The position numbers and the translations under genes were made by a program. A DNA stretch of 49,513 nucleotides, from the NCBI GenBank assembly GCA_023251775.1, contig JAHEYC010000005.1:27869-77381 (forward strand), read 5' to 3'. The notes under the pieces were generated by a model, which saw only the letters and a list, made by a program, of their open reading frames with translations, made no database searches and was not told the DNA's origin. Shown piece by piece: positions 1-7,889 of the stretch (positions are counted from its first letter, which is position 1; every line of letters starts with the position of its first letter). This DNA is from Sphingobacteriaceae bacterium (GTDB lineage: Bacteria > Bacteroidota > Bacteroidia > B-17B0 > Aurantibacillaceae).

Positions 1-1
1 T

Positions 2-1336
2 GGTGTGTTCAATAAAGGCGATCTGATGTATTATCCTTTTAATGAATCGGAAGATAACCAAGGCGGTTGTACAATTTCTATTAATAATAAGGATCTGTAT
101 TTTGCTATGATGAAAAATGAAGGCGGCATGCAGCCCAATGTTGACTTGTATTATTGTAATGCAAAAACAGATGTGTTCAATGAAGAATGGGGAGAGATAA
201 GTAAACTTCCACCGCCTGTGAATGATCCAAAATATTGGGATAGTCAGCCAAGCTTGGCATCCGATGGTGTAACATTATATTTTGCCAGCGATAGACCGGG
301 AGGATATGGAGGAATTGATATTTACGTAACCCGTAAAGACAAAAAAACAGGACAATGGAGCGTTCCTGAAAATCTTGGACCGAGTGTAAATACAAATAAA
401 AATGAAAAAACACCATTCATTCACAGCGATAGTGAAACTTTATATTTTAGTAGCAATGGTCATTATGGTTTTGGTGAATATGATATTTTTTATACGAAAA
501 AAGATATTAAGGGTAAATGGGATGATGCCGTGAATATTGGTTCTCCAATCAATAGTCCTAAAGAAGATGCTTGTTTTTTTGTGAGTCGCGATGCTAAAAC
601 AGCGTACTTCTCGAGTTTTGATGAAGGCAAAGTAAAAGGAAAAGGAATTGGCCGCTATGATCTTTACAGTTTTCCTTTATACAAAGAAGCACGTCCGCAA
701 AATGTAGATTTCTTTCACGGAAAAGCAGTAACCGCTGCGGGCGAGCCGATCGTTAACGCCATTGTTGAGAAATATAATTTAGAAACCCAAGAAAAAACTA
801 ATCTGGTTGTTGATAGTATGACAGGAAATTTCATGGGAGTGATCAACAAAGAAAAATTTGAGAACTTTACGATCACAATTAAAAAAGATAGTATGGCATT
901 CAATACAACCTTTGTTGACGCCAAAAAAATGGCAGCAATGCCAACCACAACTTTAGCACCATTGATAATTTCCGCTGAAAAAGCTGAACAAGGTAAAAGC
1001 TTCGTGATCGAAAATTTACACTATAAAACTAATAGCGCCGAAATTACCGATGAAAGTAAAGCTGTATTAATAGCATTTTCCGCTTACCTTTTAGATAATC
1101 CCAACATGCACGTAGAAATTCAAGGTCATACCGATAATGTTGGTAATCCAAAAGACAATGAAGCTTTAAGTAGCAATCGTGCGTATTCGGTAAAATCATT
1201 TTTAGAAGAACATAAGGTTCCGGGTAAACGCATCACCGCGCAAGGTTTTGGTCCAAACAAACCAATTGCCGATAATAAAACTGAAGCGGGAAGAGCTAAG
1301 AATAGAAGGACGGAGTTTTTAATACTTGAAGATTAA
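2..1336 (+). CDS. OmpA-family protein with PD40 propeller, PorE-like (5' end outside window)
   Basis: The frame is open to the window edge, so the N-terminus is missing; the GTG at 5 is not a convincing start. The remaining ~443 residues carry PD40/WD40-like propeller repeats (TLYFASDRPGG, TLYFSSNGHYG; about residues 25-225), a short carboxypeptidase-regulatory-like sandwich (about 235-310) and a C-terminal OmpA peptidoglycan-binding domain (about 330-443; IQGHTDNVG, SSNRA, NRRTEF). This order matches PorE-type proteins that tie type IX secretion to peptidoglycan. Other OmpA/PD40 proteins share it, and the diagnostic N-terminal TPR would lie off the window. The domain call is firm; the PorE call is inference. 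Confidence 0.85.
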   Translation, partial: GVFNKGDLMYYPFNESEDNQGGCTISINNKDLYFAMMKNEGGMQPNVDLYYCNAKTDVFNEEWGEISKLPPPVNDPKYWDSQPSLASDGVTLYFASDRPGGYGGIDIYVTRKDKKTGQWSVPENLGPSVNTNKNEKTPFIHSDSETLYFSSNGHYGFGEYDIFYTKKDIKGKWDDAVNIGSPINSPKEDACFFVSRDAKTAYFSSFDEGKVKGKGIGRYDLYSFPLYKEARPQNVDFFHGKAVTAAGEPIVNAIVEKYNLETQEKTNLVVDSMTGNFMGVINKEKFENFTITIKKDSMAFNTTFVDAKKMAAMPTTTLAPLIISAEKAEQGKSFVIENLHYKTNSAEITDESKAVLIAFSAYLLDNPNMHVEIQGHTDNVGNPKDNEALSSNRAYSVKSFLEEHKVPGKRITAQGFGPNKPIADNKTEAGRAKNRRTEFLILED

Positions 1337-1342
1337 ATCCAT

Positions 1343-1440
1343 TTTAACCACGAAAGGCACGAAAAATTTACACGAAAGACACGAAATAGAACTTCGTGTC
1401 TTTCGTGTTTGCCTCTAATTTCGTGTTTTTCGTGGTTAAA
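1343..1440. repeat. Long intergenic hairpin of reiterated CACGAAAG-like units
   Basis: The ends (1343-1352 and 1431-1440) are perfect reverse complements. The inner arms 1370-1385 and 1393-1408 pair over 16 bp without mismatch around a 7-nt loop. Both arms are built from repeated CACGAAA/G units. It lies between two convergent genes, so it may act as a bidirectional terminator, but it lacks a clean T tract. Related hairpins lie at 30831-30975, 33279-33401 and 47085-47160. Confidence 0.9.
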
Positions 1441-1456
1441 TGTATCTTAAAACGAT

Positions 1457-2371
1457 CTACTTCGCTTTAATTTTGAACGCCGCATCAATTTTCTTCCAAT
1501 CTATTTTATCGAAAAAAAGTTTGATGGATTCATCATGCCCAATTAGTTCGATGATCACATGATCGAGGCGCGTAGTTGATGTTCCTTCTTTGTTTGGATA
1601 GGTGGTCCAACGATACTCTTGCGTACCATCTGTTATTCCTTTCGTAAAGTCAACATCTTTTACATTACCAATAACAATGAAAACCGCATTTTTTTGGAAA
1701 CGCATATCATTTCCTTCCATGTCCATGGCATCTATCTTTTTGAACCAAACAGAATCGTTACGCTTAAAGATCTTGTAAGGCGTTTTTAATTTCACTTTCC
1801 AATCCAATTCTTTGTATTCCGAAATGGAAGTATTGCGCATCAGATCATTGATGTGAATATTTACCGCCATGCGAGGCGGATTGTTCTCATACGTTTGAAC
1901 TTTTACCTGATATACGTGTGTATTGCCTGCACCTGCAGATGGCAGATATAAACTATCATTCTGATTCAACATGTACTGATATAAAGGATGTCCCTTTGTT
2001 GGTTGAAAGAAATTTCCGATCACAAAACGTTGAGGAAAATTTTTTTCATCATCAGTTTTAGTACGAAACAATCCTTCCGAATAAACTTCGCCATAATTCC
2101 ATTCATATTTACGCTTCCAACTGGGACTGTTGATCCAACCTACGTCTACACCATTGATAATGCCTTCGGTTACTGCTTTATAATATCCGTATTCTTTTGT
2201 AACAAGAGCTCTAACCACTTTTTTCTCTACATTAAAATAATTTGCAGGTGTACCTCCTTGCAGAGTTCCGGTTTCAGTGGATGAGCGATCACTAAAGTCC
2301 ATGTTCTTTGGCATTTGCGAAAAAGAAAGTCCTGCAGCTAGCAGGAAAATGTGCGTATTAAAAATTCTCAT
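1457..2371 (-). CDS. Secreted protein of unknown function
   Basis: This 304-residue protein begins with a hydrophobic signal peptide (MRIFNTHIFLLAAGLSFSQ) and is predicted to be exported to the periplasm or outer membrane. I recognise no family. It is rich in aromatic and charged residues, has no sorting domain, no lipobox and no further membrane span. It converges on the OmpA-family gene. A TATATTTA box about 21 nt upstream of the start (2393-2401 region) may be its promoter. A gliding-motility GldN-like identity was considered and not supported by recognisable motifs. Confidence 0.75.
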   Translation of the reverse strand: MRIFNTHIFLLAAGLSFSQMPKNMDFSDRSSTETGTLQGGTPANYFNVEKKVVRALVTKEYGYYKAVTEGIINGVDVGWINSPSWKRKYEWNYGEVYSEGLFRTKTDDEKNFPQRFVIGNFFQPTKGHPLYQYMLNQNDSLYLPSAGAGNTHVYQVKVQTYENNPPRMAVNIHINDLMRNTSISEYKELDWKVKLKTPYKIFKRNDSVWFKKIDAMDMEGNDMRFQKNAVFIVIGNVKDVDFTKGITDGTQEYRWTTYPNKEGTSTTRLDHVIIELIGHDESIKLFFDKIDWKKIDAAFKIKAK

Positions 2372-2543
2372 AGTTTAAATTCAACCTTAGCTTATAAATA
2401 TAATCGTTTTTTTTGTTTTGAGTTCCGAGGTTAATTAACAGCTTATAAGCTATTGTAAATTAAAGGCATACAGGCTAATTAAGACATCATGCTTTTCAAA
2501 TTTCAAAAAAATTAACATTAAATATTTTGCAGACATAAATATC

Positions 2544-2561
2544 TATCGTAATTTTACGATA
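2544..2561. promoter_or_regulatory. ArsR operator 1 over the arsR promoter
   Basis: Perfect 8+2+8 inverted repeat, tatcgtaa-tt-ttacgata, 12 nt before the arsR start. A TAATTTTA box (2549-2556) sits inside it, so a bound ArsR would block the -7 region. A second copy precedes arsI. Confidence 0.75.
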
Positions 2562-2573
2562 TAATTAAAGATC

Positions 2574-2903
2574 ATGGGAGCAACTAAAACAGAAGAATTC
2601 ACCGTTAAACAAAATAAGATCGCCAAATACTCAAAGGCTTTGGGTCACCCCGCTCGCGTTGCTATTTTGGAAGTACTAACCAAACGGCAAGACTGCATGT
2701 GCGGTGATATTGTAGAAGAGTTGCCCCTCTCGCAAAGCACGGTATCGCAGCATTTGAAAGAATTAAAAGAGGCCGGCCTTATTAAAGGAACAATTGAAGG
2801 CGCTAAAGTATGCTATTGCATTGACGAAAAAGAATGGGATAATGCTAAACTCTATCTCAGCACTTTTTTTGATAATTGCACCGGTAAAGGAAAATGCTGC
2901 TAA
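2574..2903 (+). CDS. arsR: ArsR/SmtB-family arsenic-responsive repressor
   Basis: The 109-residue protein is a winged-helix metalloregulator with a recognition helix at about residues 53-70 (SQSTVSQHLKELKEAGL). Likely As(III)-sensing cysteines are Cys41 and Cys43 in CMCGDIV, the position of the classical ELCVCDL site; Cys80, Cys82 and the tail Cys102, Cys108 and Cys109 are further candidates. Repressors of this family leave DNA when As(III) or Sb(III) binds. It heads the ars operon and is preceded by a perfect palindromic operator. The arsI and arsC genes downstream support an arsenic rather than a zinc or cadmium role. Confidence 0.93.
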   Translation: MGATKTEEFTVKQNKIAKYSKALGHPARVAILEVLTKRQDCMCGDIVEELPLSQSTVSQHLKELKEAGLIKGTIEGAKVCYCIDEKEWDNAKLYLSTFFDNCTGKGKCC

Positions 2904-2926
2904 GCTAAAAAAATTTGAAACAAACC

Positions 2927-2942
2927 ATCGTTACATTACGAT
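2927..2942. promoter_or_regulatory. ArsR operator 2 before arsI
   Basis: atcgttacattacgat has inverted ends (atcgt/acgat) and shares the string ttacgatataat with the operator before arsR. A TACATTAC -7-like box (2932-2939) lies within it. This suggests a second, separately repressed promoter inside the operon. Confidence 0.6.
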
Positions 2943-2958
2943 ATAATATAAAAATAAA

Positions 2959-3483
2959 ATGAAAACAGATCAGTTCCCAAGAATGCATGTTAGCTTATAT
3001 GTTAGCAACATTCAAAACACAGTTAACTTTTACACGGCTCTTTTTGGACAACAACCCTCAAAGGTTAAACCAAATTACGCTAAGTACACCTTAGAAAGTC
3101 CTTCACTCATTATTTCTTTTGTAGAAAATAAAGAGCGCGTTCAGCAAAACTTTGGTCACTTAGGTTTCCAGGTAGAAAGCGTTGAAGAATTGAATAAACG
3201 ATTAGCCGAAGCAAAAGCAAAGAACCTTGTTGCAAAAGAAGAAATAGGAACAAATTGCTGTTATGCCAAGCAAGATAAATTTTGGGCCAACGATCCCGAT
3301 GGCGTTCAGTGGGAGGTATATTACTTTCATGAAGATGCTGAATTCAACGATCCACATTACGAAATGAAAGAAGCTACTGCATGTTGCACTGTTTCAAGCG
3401 AAGAAACAAAAAGCGATTGCGGTTGCAATGCAAATGTGCAAACTTCAATAAATACATCAACTAAAAAAACCTCTTGCTGCTAA
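2959..3483 (+). CDS. arsI: ArsI/CadI-family VOC metalloenzyme (organoarsenical C-As lyase)
   Basis: This 174-residue vicinal-oxygen-chelate protein has the ArsI signature TNCCYAKQDKFWANDPDG, with the paired Cys100-Cys101 that bind trivalent organoarsenicals. His10, His67 and Glu119 are at the positions expected for the Fe(II) ligands. The family oxidatively cleaves the C-As bond of methylarsenite or aromatic arsenicals, giving As(III). After the VOC fold (to about residue 125) comes a 50-residue tail with CC, CGC and a terminal CC, which is longer and more cysteine-rich than needed for catalysis and may bind metal. Its stop overlaps the start of the next small ORF (TAATG). Confidence 0.85.
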   Translation: MKTDQFPRMHVSLYVSNIQNTVNFYTALFGQQPSKVKPNYAKYTLESPSLIISFVENKERVQQNFGHLGFQVESVEELNKRLAEAKAKNLVAKEEIGTNCCYAKQDKFWANDPDGVQWEVYYFHEDAEFNDPHYEMKEATACCTVSSEETKSDCGCNANVQTSINTSTKKTSCC

Positions 3484-3605
3484 TGGAAACACTTTTAAAA
3501 TACAAAAAACCCATTGTGATCACACTAGGTCTTATAGCACTAAATATTATTTTTGGTTTTGATGCACGCTTTACCATCATCAATATCTTATGGCTGCTTG
3601 TATAA
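3483..3605 (+). CDS. 40-residue single-span membrane peptide in the ars operon
   Basis: An ATG that overlaps the arsI stop (TAATG) opens a 40-codon frame whose own stop overlaps the arsC start (TAATG again). The peptide begins METLLKYKKPIV and has one long hydrophobic stretch (about residues 11-40, broken by FDAR), ending at LWLLV. The double overlap implies translational coupling through the operon. I know no function; it could be a small membrane partner of the downstream MerT-like protein. It was read directly from the sequence. The tight packing is the main evidence that it is real. Confidence 0.65.
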   Translation: METLLKYKKPIVITLGLIALNIIFGFDARFTIINILWLLV

Positions 3606-4018
3606 TGAATATTTTGGTACTTTGCACCGGTAATAGTTGTCGAAGTCAAATGGCTGAGGGCTATTTGCGGCACTATGCAGGTGCAAAGGCCAAAATTTAC
3701 AGTGCAGGAATTGAAACGCATGGGGTGAATCCAAATGCGATAGCTACCATGAGACGTGATGGAATAGATATTTCAAAACATTCATCTAACAATGTGGATG
3801 AGTATAGAAATATCGAATTTGATCATATTATCACCGTATGCGATCATGCAAAAGAGAATTGTCCTTTTATTCCATCGTCGGCAAAACGGCATCATCACAA
3901 TTTTCCTGATCCCGCAAAAGCAAAAGGAACGGAAGAAGAAATTATAAAAGCGTTTGATAAAGTAAGAGATGAGATAAAGGCCTATTGCAAAAAATTTATT
4001 GAAGATAATTTAAATTAA
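3605..4018 (+). CDS. arsC: Thioredoxin-coupled arsenate reductase (LMW phosphatase fold)
   Basis: The 137-residue protein has the CX5R phosphatase loop at its N-terminus (Cys7-TGNSC-Arg13), the DP general-acid loop (FPDPAK) and a cysteine pair around VCDHAKENC that fits the disulfide relay of pI258-type ArsC. It would reduce As(V) to As(III) using thioredoxin. I place the start at the ATG at 3605, directly overlapping the preceding stop, rather than the in-frame ATG at 3590, because family members begin only a few residues before the CTGNSCRS loop. The next gene starts at the adjacent base. Confidence 0.92.
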   Translation: MNILVLCTGNSCRSQMAEGYLRHYAGAKAKIYSAGIETHGVNPNAIATMRRDGIDISKHSSNNVDEYRNIEFDHIITVCDHAKENCPFIPSSAKRHHHNFPDPAKAKGTEEEIIKAFDKVRDEIKAYCKKFIEDNLN

Positions 4019-4723
4019 ATGAAACAAAAACGAACAATTTGGACAACACTTACCGGCGGACTAACTTCTGCTGCACCAATTTTATTATCATGTTGTAAAA
4101 GCGGCGCTTGCATTGGTGTTTGTGCAAGTCCTATTGCTTCCTTATTTGGAATTTCATCTGCTACCATGGCTAGCTCTCCATGGATGAGTGTTATTGAACC
4201 GATATTAATTGCTGTAAGTGCGGTTTCGTTCACAATTTCCTATTATTCACTATATGTACTTCCAAAATTCAATTGTAATACAGATGGCGGTTGCGATTGT
4301 GCGCCTACCGATAAAGAAAAACGAAGGACCAAACTCAATAAATTTGTATTTTGGTTTGGTTTAATAGCAAGTATTGGCTTTCTTAGTTATTTTGAAGTTA
4401 CAAAATACCAAGCAGCGTCTGCTTCACAGGAATGCGGCACAGAATGTGCGCCCGGCGAATGTTCAACAGATGCAGAAGAAAGTTGTACACCGGCATGCGA
4501 CAGTGCTTCATCTTGCTGCGCAGAAAAAAGTGAAAGCAAACTATCTCTAACATCAGAGATCACCTGTCCAAAATGCGGTTTCAAGAAAACCGAAACTCTA
4601 CCAACCGAACAATGTCTACTGGTTTATACTTGCAGCAAATGCAGGACAAGCTTTCACCCAAAGGATGGCGATTGTTGCGTATTCTGTTCTTACGGCGATC
4701 ATAAATGTCCGTCAAAACAATGA
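4019..4723 (+). CDS. MerT-like membrane protein fused to a GDCCVxC domain
   Basis: This 234-residue protein has three predicted membrane spans (about 15-48, 57-82, 108-130). The first contains paired Cys25-Cys26 plus Cys31 and Cys35, like the metal-accepting cysteine pair of mercuric transporter MerT. A loop (86-94) and a linker (139-167) are cysteine-rich. The C-terminal ~60 residues form a GDCCVxC domain: CPKC at 183-186, CSKC at 205-208, then GDCCVFC at 217-223 and HKCP. That domain is known as a free-standing small (seleno)protein; here all positions are Cys codons. It is the last gene of the ars operon, in the place where an Acr3 or ArsB pump is usual. Thiol-metal transport or delivery is inference. 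Confidence 0.75.
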   Translation: MKQKRTIWTTLTGGLTSAAPILLSCCKSGACIGVCASPIASLFGISSATMASSPWMSVIEPILIAVSAVSFTISYYSLYVLPKFNCNTDGGCDCAPTDKEKRRTKLNKFVFWFGLIASIGFLSYFEVTKYQAASASQECGTECAPGECSTDAEESCTPACDSASSCCAEKSESKLSLTSEITCPKCGFKKTETLPTEQCLLVYTCSKCRTSFHPKDGDCCVFCSYGDHKCPSKQ

Positions 4724-4882
4724 CAAGTTATTTTAAATCACATTAAAAGTTAAAGCATTCATAATTCCTCAAATTAGGTTTGGCCATTAATTAAGCCTAC
4801 CTTTATGTCCTTCATAAGAAGATTGAGATCTCAATCTGTTTGTACCAGCAATACAACTCGGTTAATTTCACTTTTTTTACAA

Positions 4883-5953
4883 TTGTTTACGCAAAATATC
4901 ATAATTACAGGTACCGGAAGTTATATTCCGGAAAACAAAACCACCAGAGCTGATTTTGAAGCTTCTGTTTTTTTTGACCCAGAAGGAAAACAAATTTCCG
5001 AAACTCCTTTACACATTGCACAAAAGCTTGAAGAAATTACGGGCATTACCGAACGTCGTTATGTAGATGCTTCTCAAACTAATTCCGACATTGCTTTAAT
5101 TGCAGCACAACGTGCCATTGAAGATGCAGGGATTGATAAAGAAAGTATTGATGTTATCATTCTTGCCCACAATTTTGGAAATATCGCCTCAGGAAGTTCT
5201 CAGGTAGATATTTTACCAAGTGTCGCTTCACGTGTAAAGCACGGTTTAAGGATACAAAACCCAAATTGCATTGCGTTTGATATCATTTTTGGTTGTCCTG
5301 GTTGGGTACAAGGATTGATATTGGCGCGACAATATATTTTAACCGAAAATTCAAATCGTATTTTAGTGATAGGTGCCGAAACACTTTCGCGTGCCTTAGA
5401 TCCTTTTGATCGCGACTCCATGATATATGGTGATGGTGCTGCAGCAACTATTGTTGAAGGAACTACTACTTCAGAGATCAGAGGTATTATTAGTACAACG
5501 GCCCAGACATATTCGTTTGACGAAGCATATTATTTATTTTGCGGGAGATCAAATAAAAAAGATACCGATGAAACCCTCTATATCAAAATGCACGGTAAAA
5601 AAATATATGAGTTTGCATTACGCAATGTACCAAAGGCAATGAAATTATGTTTAGACAGATCAGGAACTCCCATTGATCGCCTAAAAAAGATATTCATTCA
5701 TCAGGCCAACGAAAAAATGGATCTTGCTATTTTAAAAAGCTTCTACAAATTATATGGTGTTGCTGCTCCCGAAAATATCATGCCTATGAATATTCATAAA
5801 TTAGGCAATAGTTCGGTAGCAACCATCCCTACCCTTTTAGATATGGTCTTAAAAGGTCAACTCCCGGGCCATACTTTAGAAAAAGGCGATGTTATACTTT
5901 TAGCATCGGTTGGGGCGGGAATGAATATCAATGCGGTGACGTATGTGGTTTAG
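4883..5953 (+). CDS. 3-oxoacyl-ACP synthase III-family (FabH-like) enzyme
   Basis: A thiolase-fold condensing enzyme with Cys in FGCPGWVQG, His in FIHQAN and Asn in LGNSS, the complete Cys-His-Asn triad of KAS III proteins. These condense an acyl-CoA with malonyl-ACP or make related acyl transfers. I use the TTG at 4883 (LFTQNIIITG) because family members start just before IITGTGSYIP. The longer ATG frame from 4805 adds 26 unrelated residues and begins on the last base of a TACCTTTA box (4798-4805). The gene is isolated, away from fatty-acid operons, and FabH paralogues of this type occur in Bacteroidota with unknown substrates. Confidence 0.85.
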   Translation: MFTQNIIITGTGSYIPENKTTRADFEASVFFDPEGKQISETPLHIAQKLEEITGITERRYVDASQTNSDIALIAAQRAIEDAGIDKESIDVIILAHNFGNIASGSSQVDILPSVASRVKHGLRIQNPNCIAFDIIFGCPGWVQGLILARQYILTENSNRILVIGAETLSRALDPFDRDSMIYGDGAAATIVEGTTTSEIRGIISTTAQTYSFDEAYYLFCGRSNKKDTDETLYIKMHGKKIYEFALRNVPKAMKLCLDRSGTPIDRLKKIFIHQANEKMDLAILKSFYKLYGVAAPENIMPMNIHKLGNSSVATIPTLLDMVLKGQLPGHTLEKGDVILLASVGAGMNINAVTYVV

Positions 5954-5971
5954 TCCGTAAAGTTTTTGTGC

Positions 5972-5979
5972 TATATTTG
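5972..5979 (+). promoter_or_regulatory. Predicted -7 box of the Crp/Fnr gene
   Basis: TATATTTG matches the Bacteroidota TAnnTTTG consensus and lies 17 nt before the TTG start at 5997. Confidence 0.5.
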
Positions 5980-5996
5980 GTATATTTAATTACCAT

Positions 5997-6560
5997 TTGA
6001 CCTCACTTTTTAAATACCTCGGCAAATTCAATACACTTTCAAAAGAAGCTGAAAAAGCTATTGCCGAACTTTCTAAAACAATTACAGTTAAAAAAAATAC
6101 AGATCTTCAACCCATCGGACACACTTGCAAAACAATTTACTTCGTAAACAAAGGAGTCGCCCGCATTTATTACTTTAAAGATGGTGTTGATATAACCGAG
6201 AGTTTTGCTTTTGACAATAACATTATTGCGCGCGTTGAAAGTTTATTTACGGGCAAGCCCTCACGCAAAGCAATTCAAATTATAGAAGATTCCGAAATTG
6301 TTGCGATCAATTCAACTCAGCTTTTTAAACTGTACGATAAGTTTCCTGAAATAGAACGTTTGTTCCGCTTGATATTCGAGAGCGCTTACGTTGATACTGT
6401 AAACCGAATCGAGGGCATACAGTTTCATACCGCCGAAGAACGTTACAATTCCCTTATAAAAGACGCGCCAGATGTACTCAAAAGAGTACCCCTAAAATAC
6501 GTTGCTTCTTACTTAGGTATCACTCAGGTAAGTCTTAGCCGTATCAGGGGCTCAAAGTGA
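5997..6560 (+). CDS. Crp/Fnr-family transcription regulator
   Basis: The 187-residue protein has an N-terminal cyclic-nucleotide-binding-like beta-roll (about residues 20-115) and a short C-terminal helix-turn-helix (about 164-185, VPLKYVASYLGITQVSLSRI). This architecture is typical of Bacteroidota Crp/Fnr proteins, which mostly lack the cysteines for an iron-sulfur cluster; none is evident here, so the effector is unknown. The start is a TTG placed after a TATATTTG box. It lies 66 nt before a co-directional MFS gene that has its own TACCTTTA box, so it may regulate the following transporter, rhodanese-phosphatase and DsrE genes. Confidence 0.88.
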   Translation: MTSLFKYLGKFNTLSKEAEKAIAELSKTITVKKNTDLQPIGHTCKTIYFVNKGVARIYYFKDGVDITESFAFDNNIIARVESLFTGKPSRKAIQIIEDSEIVAINSTQLFKLYDKFPEIERLFRLIFESAYVDTVNRIEGIQFHTAEERYNSLIKDAPDVLKRVPLKYVASYLGITQVSLSRIRGSK

Positions 6561-6600
6561 TTATTTATCATATGTTAAGTACTTCCCAAAACGGGTGCTC

Positions 6601-6608
6601 TACCTTTA
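6601..6608 (+). promoter_or_regulatory. Predicted -7 box of the MFS operon
   Basis: TACCTTTA lies 18 nt before the ATG at 6627. The bases just after it (accaaagtataggta) form an imperfect inverted repeat with the box and could be an operator for the upstream regulator. Confidence 0.5.
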
Positions 6609-6626
6609 CTCTACCAAAGTATAGGT

Positions 6627-7889
6627 ATGCAAACTGTAAAACTCGGTCTTAAAGAAAATCTTCCGCAATTTGTTCTGTTGGTGATCATCAACGCTTTTGT
6701 TGGTGGTATGATCGGTTTAGAGCGATCCATTCTTCCAAAAATTGCCGAAGCCGATTTTCATTTGGCTGCAAAAACTGCCATCCTTTCTTTTATTGTTGTA
6801 TTTGGTATTGTGAAAGCACTTACAAATTATTTTACAGGAAATCTCGCCAATAAATTCGGACGAAAAAAATTACTCATAGCCGGTTGGGTATTCGCAATCC
6901 CCGTTCCATTTATTTTAATGAATGCACCGAGTTGGAACTGGATCATTGCAGCAAATATTCTTTTAGGGATCAATCAGGGTTTAGCATGGTCGAGTACCGT
7001 TGTAATGAAAATTGATCTGGTTGGCGAAAAACAGCGAGGTTTTGCAATGGGCTTAAACGAATTTGCAGGTTACATTGCAGTTGCAGTCGTAGCTTTTCTT
7101 ACGGGTTGGATCGCCGGAGAATATGGTATTCGCCCCTATCCTTTTTACATCGGAATTGTTTTGTCGGCGCTCGGATTAATTTCAAGTGTTTTTTTTCTTA
7201 AAGACACCATGCACCATGTAAATAAAGAAGCAGAAGAAAATAATATTCCTATTTTGAAAAATATCTTTTGGGACACAACAATCTTCAATCGAAATCTTGG
7301 TTCTGTAACGCAAGCCGGACTTGTAAATAATCTTAACGATGGTATGGTTTGGGGCTTGTTCCCTATTTTATTAGCGCAAAAAGATTTCTCCATTGCAGAG
7401 ATAGGAATTGTTACAGCCATCTATCCTGCCGTTTGGGGCATAGGGCAATTACTCACAGGTAAAATGTCCGACTTCTTTTGTAAAAAGAGCATGTTGTTTT
7501 GGGGAATGTTTTTGCAAGGCATTGCATTGTTATTTTTTGTTTTCGCAAATTCAATAACACATTTTATTTTGCTTTCTATTCTCTTAGGTTGGGGCACAGC
7601 AATGGTTTATCCTACTTTCTTAGCAACCGTTGCCGAAAACACCAATCCGCACGACCGTGCTAAAAGCCTTGGAATTTTTCGTTTATGGAGAGATCTGGGT
7701 TACGCCATTGGTGCAATACTTACAGGTATAATTGCTGACGCATTTAGCATTAATACTTCCATCATCACTATTGGTGCGCTCACACTATTCTCTTCTTTGA
7801 TCATTCAACAACGCATGAAATGCACAATATCCGCACCAAAATTATTCGACTGGCTAATTAAATCAAAAAAAATAATAAATGGAAAATAA
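6627..7889 (+). CDS. MFS transporter
   Basis: The 420-residue protein has about 12 hydrophobic segments and the MFS loop-2 motif NLANKFGRKKLL (about residues 73-84), with a second-half counterpart GKMSDFFCKKSML. The substrate cannot be read from the sequence. The gene overlaps the next one by 11 nt, indicating an operon with a rhodanese-SpoIIE fusion and a DsrE protein, so a sulfur compound or a redox-active toxicant is a reasonable guess. It has the usual length for a 12-span MFS protein. Confidence 0.88.
   Translation: MQTVKLGLKENLPQFVLLVIINAFVGGMIGLERSILPKIAEADFHLAAKTAILSFIVVFGIVKALTNYFTGNLANKFGRKKLLIAGWVFAIPVPFILMNAPSWNWIIAANILLGINQGLAWSSTVVMKIDLVGEKQRGFAMGLNEFAGYIAVAVVAFLTGWIAGEYGIRPYPFYIGIVLSALGLISSVFFLKDTMHHVNKEAEENNIPILKNIFWDTTIFNRNLGSVTQAGLVNNLNDGMVWGLFPILLAQKDFSIAEIGIVTAIYPAVWGIGQLLTGKMSDFFCKKSMLFWGMFLQGIALLFFVFANSITHFILLSILLGWGTAMVYPTFLATVAENTNPHDRAKSLGIFRLWRDLGYAIGAILTGIIADAFSINTSIITIGALTLFSSLIIQQRMKCTISAPKLFDWLIKSKKIINGK

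Noticed and set aside
1457-2371. GldN-like gliding-motility protein
   Set aside because: No recognisable GldN motifs; only general secreted features are shared.
4019-4723. Selenocysteine in the GDCCVxC domain
   Set aside because: All positions are TGT or TGC codons and no in-frame TGA is present.
4805-4882. N-terminal extension of the KAS III enzyme as an export signal
   Set aside because: It is upstream of the normal family start and begins on a promoter-like box, so it is more likely untranslated.
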